From Blastococcus sp. TF02A-26 (GTDB taxonomy: Bacteria > Actinomycetota > Actinomycetes > Mycobacteriales > Geodermatophilaceae): 64,000 nt of DNA. Position numbers and translations under genes: made by a program. This document shows, in pieces, positions 61,314 to 64,000 of the stretch. How positions within the stretch are numbered: the first letter of the stretch is position 1; each line of letters opens with the position of its first letter. The stretch spans positions 62,001-126,000 of the forward strand of contig NZ_QOHG01000012.1 in NCBI RefSeq assembly GCF_003319125.1, in the 5' to 3' direction. The notes under the pieces are model-generated. The model saw only the letters and a program-made list of their open reading frames with translations, did not search any database and was not told the DNA's origin.

Positions 61314-61865
61314 TCAGCCCCGGTACGTCCAGGGGGTCCGCGGCTCCTGCGGGGGCAGCGGGTTGAGCCGGCCGCGGAACTCCTCGAGGGGTGCGGAGAA
61401 GCCGCCCTCGATGGTGGTCTTGCGGATCCGCCAGCCCTTCTCGGTGCGGACGAAGTCGTTGACCCGCTTGGACAGCGAGATCACCGGCTGGTTCTCCCGG
61501 TGCCAGAACATCCCGAGCATGTTCGAGTACTGCACCGCGGTGTCGCCGGTGACGACGACCTTGTCCGCGACGCTGGTCTGGAACACGTAGGGGAGCGGTC
61601 CGTCGTCGCCGTAGAAGTAGTGCCAGTACTCCGCGACCGCCTCGCGCCCGCGCGGGCCCTTGCCGGGCTCGTGCAGCATCGCGACCTCGATCGTCGCGTC
61701 GTCGGTCAGGCAGTCGAGGGCCTCCATCCGGCCGGCCTGCAGACCGTTGAAGCCGCCGGTGCACGCGTGGTGGAACTCGTAGAAGACCTCGGTGATCTCG
61801 CGGACGTCCTCGAGCTCCTGGAGCCGGGCGGCCAGGGCGGCGTACTGGGGGTCGGTGCTGGACAC
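61314..61865 (-). CDS. SnoaL-like (NTF2-fold) protein
   Basis: A 183-residue protein: helical start (ALAARLQELEDVREITEVFYEF), DDATIEVAMLHEPGKGPRG in the middle, and KRVNDFVRTEKGWRIRKTTIEGG at the end. Longer than the other SnoaL proteins here because of the C-terminal extension. GTG 61865 follows GAGGAG. Divergent from the aldehyde dehydrogenase gene. Confidence 0.82.
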   Translation of the reverse strand: MSSTDPQYAALAARLQELEDVREITEVFYEFHHACTGGFNGLQAGRMEALDCLTDDATIEVAMLHEPGKGPRGREAVAEYWHYFYGDDGPLPYVFQTSVADKVVVTGDTAVQYSNMLGMFWHRENQPVISLSKRVNDFVRTEKGWRIRKTTIEGGFSAPLEEFRGRLNPLPPQEPRTPWTYRG

Positions 61866-61885
61866 GGTGCTCCTCGCTGGGATTA

Positions 61886-61900
61886 CTGAACGGTGTTCAG
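61886..61900. promoter_or_regulatory. Palindrome CTGAAC-GGT-GTTCAG
   Basis: Perfect 6-bp arms with a 3-bp spacer, 20 bp upstream of the SnoaL start in the divergent gap with the aldehyde dehydrogenase. Looks like a TetR-type operator; a weaker copy lies at 37815. Confidence 0.55.
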
Positions 61901-62022
61901 CACGCTAGGTCGCGGCGTGCGCCGCGGTCAACGGCGCGGGTGCCTTGTGGCAGCACGGGTCGTCGGGTAGACCCTTCAATAGTCATCTTTGCCCTGATGG
62001 GCACTTCGCACTGGGAGTCCGC

Positions 62023-63474
62023 ATGCCCCCCGCAGCCGTCGACCGCGCCGTCCTGCCCGAGCCCGGGTTCCTCATCGGCGCCGAGAAGATCACCACGCAC
62101 GACGGCGAGGTGTACGAGCACCGGTACGCCGCCACCGGCGAGGTCACCCACGCGGTGCCGCTGGCCGGCGAGCAGGAGGTGGACGCGGCCGTCGCCGCCG
62201 CCCGGGCGGCGCTCCCGGCCTGGAAGCGGATGCCGGTCAACGAGCGCCGCCGGCTGATGCTCGCGTTCGCCGCGGCGGTCCGGAGCAGCGACCGGCTGGC
62301 CCCGGTCATCACGGTCGAGAACGCCTACCCGCTGGCCTTCACCCCGTACTTCACGAACTGGGTCGCCGAGCTCTTCGAGTACAACGCCGGCTGGGCGGAC
62401 AAGATCGGCGGCGAGGTCGTCCCCACGTTCCCCGGGCCGGCGTTCGACTACACCCTCGACGAGCCCTACGGCGTCGTCGCGGTCATCGTCCCGTGGAACG
62501 GGCCGTTCGTGTCCTTCGGCCAGTGGCTGGCCCCGGCGCTGGCCGCGGGCAACACGATCGTGATCAAGCCCCCGGAGATGGCGCCCTACACCTGCCTGGC
62601 GCTGGCCGAGCTCGCGCTCGAGGTCGGCTTCCCGCCCGGCGTCATCAACGTCGTCCCCGGCGGTGCGGTGGCGGGCACGGCGCTGACCAGCCACCGCGAC
62701 GTCAACAAGATCTGCTTCACCGGCAGCGGTGGGACGGCGAGCCGGATCATCGCGGCGTCGGCCCCGAACCTGACCCCCACCGCCTTCGAGCTCGGCGGCA
62801 AGTCCGCGCGCATCGTCTTCGCCGACGGCGACCTCGAGGGGGCCGCGCGCCGGTCCCTGCTGGGCACCGGCCAGGCGTGCATCGCCGGCAGCCGGGTGCT
62901 GGTGGAGGCGCCGGTCTACGACCGGCTGGTGGAGATGTCGGCCGCCATGGCGCAGCAGGTGCCGATGGGCGACCCGTTCGACCCGGGCACCTTCGTCGGA
63001 CCGGTCATCAGCCAGGGGCACGCCGACCGCATCCTCGGCTTCGTCGAGCGGGCCAAGGAGGCCGGGACCGGGCGGCTGGTCACCGGTGGCGAGCGGCTCG
63101 GCGGCGACCTGGCCGACGGCTACTTCCTCGCCCCGACGATCTTCGCCGACGTCGACAACTCCGCGGAGATCGCCCAGGAGGAGATCTTCGGGCCGGTCAC
63201 CGCCTTCATGCGGTTCGAGACCGAGGAGGAGGCCGTGGCGATCGCCAACGACTCCGAGTACGGCCTCGCCGCCCACCTGGAGACCAACGACGTGCGCCGG
63301 GCGCACCGCATGGCGCGCGACCTCGACGCGGGCACGGTCTGGATCAACGGCTTCGTCGACCTGCCGGTGGGTGCGCCGTTCGGCGGCGTGAAGCGCTCGG
63401 GCTACGGCCGCCAGGGCGGCATCTGGGGAATCCGCGAGTTCGTGCAGTCCAAGAACGTGTGGATGCCGCTGTAG
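62023..63474 (+). CDS. Aldehyde dehydrogenase, NAD(P)+-dependent
   Basis: A 483-residue enzyme with Asn159 (VPWNG), Glu256 (FELGGK), nucleophile Cys286 (GQACIAG) and EEIFGPVTAF. Oxidises an aldehyde to the acid. ATG 62023 has GGGAG upstream. Followed after a small hairpin by a mycofactocin-type SDR, so an alcohol-to-acid sequence is plausible for the pair. Confidence 0.92.
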   Translation: MPPAAVDRAVLPEPGFLIGAEKITTHDGEVYEHRYAATGEVTHAVPLAGEQEVDAAVAAARAALPAWKRMPVNERRRLMLAFAAAVRSSDRLAPVITVENAYPLAFTPYFTNWVAELFEYNAGWADKIGGEVVPTFPGPAFDYTLDEPYGVVAVIVPWNGPFVSFGQWLAPALAAGNTIVIKPPEMAPYTCLALAELALEVGFPPGVINVVPGGAVAGTALTSHRDVNKICFTGSGGTASRIIAASAPNLTPTAFELGGKSARIVFADGDLEGAARRSLLGTGQACIAGSRVLVEAPVYDRLVEMSAAMAQQVPMGDPFDPGTFVGPVISQGHADRILGFVERAKEAGTGRLVTGGERLGGDLADGYFLAPTIFADVDNSAEIAQEEIFGPVTAFMRFETEEEAVAIANDSEYGLAAHLETNDVRRAHRMARDLDAGTVWINGFVDLPVGAPFGGVKRSGYGRQGGIWGIREFVQSKNVWMPL

Positions 63475-63492
63475 CCCCGACCCCCGTCGGGG
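63475..63492 (+). terminator. Short hairpin between ALDH and SDR
   Basis: CCCCGAC-CCCC-GTCGGGG directly at the ALDH stop. May reduce read-through into the SDR or simply protect the mRNA end. Confidence 0.45.
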
Positions 63493-63522
63493 AGCACCGC
63501 CACGACGACGAGGAGGAGCTCC

Positions 63523-64000
63523 GTGTCCGGACGCATGCAGGGCAAGGTCGCGCTCGTCACCGGGGCGGCGCGGGGGCAGGGTCGGGCGCACGCCGTCCGG
63601 CTCGCGCAGGAGGGGGCCGACGTCATCGCGGTCGACGTCTGCGCCGGGTTCGAGAACACGCAGTACCCCGCGGCCACGGAGGACGACCTGGCGGAGACCG
63701 TCCGGCTGGTCGAGGCCCTCGACCGGCGGATCGTGCACCGCGTCGCCGACATCCGGGACCGCGAGGAGCTGGCCGCCGCGGTCGACGCCGGTGTCGCCGA
63801 GCTCGGCCACCTGGACGTGGTCGTCGCCAACGCCGCCATCGTCGTCGTCCAGCCCTACGACCAGGTGACCCCGGCCATCTGGCAGGAGGTCATCGACGTC
63901 AACCTCACCGGGACCTGGAACACCGTCATGGCCGCCGTCCCCCATCTGCAGCAGGCCGGTGGCGGGTCGATCGTCCTGGTGAGCTCCGTCGCCGGCCTCA
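63523..64000 (+). CDS. Mycofactocin-coupled SDR (3' end outside window)
   Basis: The first 159 codons of an SDR: nucleotide-binding TGAARGQG near 14-21, DVCAGFENTQYPAATEDDLAETV near 39-61, VVANAAI, and VSSVAGL at the edge, just before the catalytic Tyr. The insertion between beta-2 and alpha-2 containing YPxAT-DDLAETV is the mark of the mycofactocin-coupled group (TIGR03971), which holds its nicotinamide tightly and passes electrons to mycofactocin. GTG 63523 after GAGGAGG. Confidence 0.88.
   Translation, partial: MSGRMQGKVALVTGAARGQGRAHAVRLAQEGADVIAVDVCAGFENTQYPAATEDDLAETVRLVEALDRRIVHRVADIRDREELAAAVDAGVAELGHLDVVVANAAIVVVQPYDQVTPAIWQEVIDVNLTGTWNTVMAAVPHLQQAGGGSIVLVSSVAGL

Noticed and set aside
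61886-61900. KstR operator (cholesterol regulon)
   Set aside because: Arms are similar but the spacer is 3 bp, not the 2 bp of the KstR consensus known to me, and no KstR is encoded here. Kept only as a generic operator.
1-64000. tRNA, rRNA, riboswitch or CRISPR
   Set aside because: No cloverleaf, rRNA segment, known riboswitch core or regularly spaced repeat was seen on reading; a covariance-model search would be the decisive test.

Overview
The window is very GC-rich (about three quarters G+C by eye), densely packed DNA with many GTG starts and 4-bp ATGA/GTGA stop-start overlaps. It encodes several F420-dependent (LLM and Ddn-type) oxidoreductases, two enzymes of mycofactocin-linked families (NDMA-dependent alcohol dehydrogenase, mycofactocin-coupled SDR), and a DUF222/13E12 HNH protein behind an actinobacterial LexA box. 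Together these point to an actinomycete. A Geodermatophilaceae or Pseudonocardiales-like host is my inference; there is no rRNA or other marker gene. I found no tRNA, rRNA, CRISPR, insertion sequence or prophage.

Almost everything is a catabolic supercluster for activating and breaking down a carboxylic-acid or CoA-ester substrate. Left part (0-12.2 kb): a SnoaL-ligase fusion, LLM oxidoreductases, a P450 with its ferredoxin and a divergent TetR, an SDR set, and an enoyl-CoA hydratase/CoA ligase/thioesterase operon. This part shows decay (a frameshifted SDR, an internally deleted SDR) and ends in an SOS-linked HNH gene. 12.3-17.5 kb (minus strand): an orphan solute-binding lipoprotein, NDMA-type alcohol dehydrogenase, cupin, LLM and GntR.

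Operon A (26.2 to 17.6 kb, minus): aldehyde dehydrogenase, amidohydrolase, ferredoxin, P450 (frameshifted), Ddn-like reductase, family III CoA-transferase, DUF35, Ltp-type thiolase, APH-like kinase. 26.6-30.3 kb: two hypotheticals, GntR, acyl-CoA dehydrogenase and a crotonase, all minus. Operon B (30.4-43.4 kb, plus): hot-dog dehydratase, CoA-transferase, acyl-CoA dehydrogenase, crotonase, an LLM-SnoaL fusion, GMC oxidoreductase; then thiolase, DUF35, amidohydrolase, a double CoA-transferase and a small unknown protein.

43.4-52.2 kb: PadR, a divergent CoA ligase, TetR and a complete Opp/Dpp-type ABC importer whose binding protein is a paralogue of the orphan at 12.4 kb. Operon C (52.3-61.3 kb): TetR with two acyl-CoA dehydrogenases on the minus strand, facing thiolase, DUF35, two more acyl-CoA dehydrogenases and SnoaL on the plus strand, then a third P450. 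The window closes with a SnoaL protein, an aldehyde dehydrogenase and the start of a mycofactocin-type SDR.

How they may work together (inference): import, hydroxylation by P450s, alcohol and aldehyde oxidation, CoA activation by ligases or CoA-transferases, beta-oxidation by acyl-CoA dehydrogenases and hydratases, and chain cleavage by thiolase-DUF35 pairs. Such pairs act as retro-aldolases in steroid side-chain degradation. Amidohydrolase, CoA-transferase, thiolase and DUF35 occur together twice, and a thiolase-DUF35 pair a third time, suggesting a repeated functional module. Eight promoter regions share an AT-rich near-palindromic motif (AATSATT-like), suggesting one regulon spanning the locus. 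The substrate cannot be read from the sequence.
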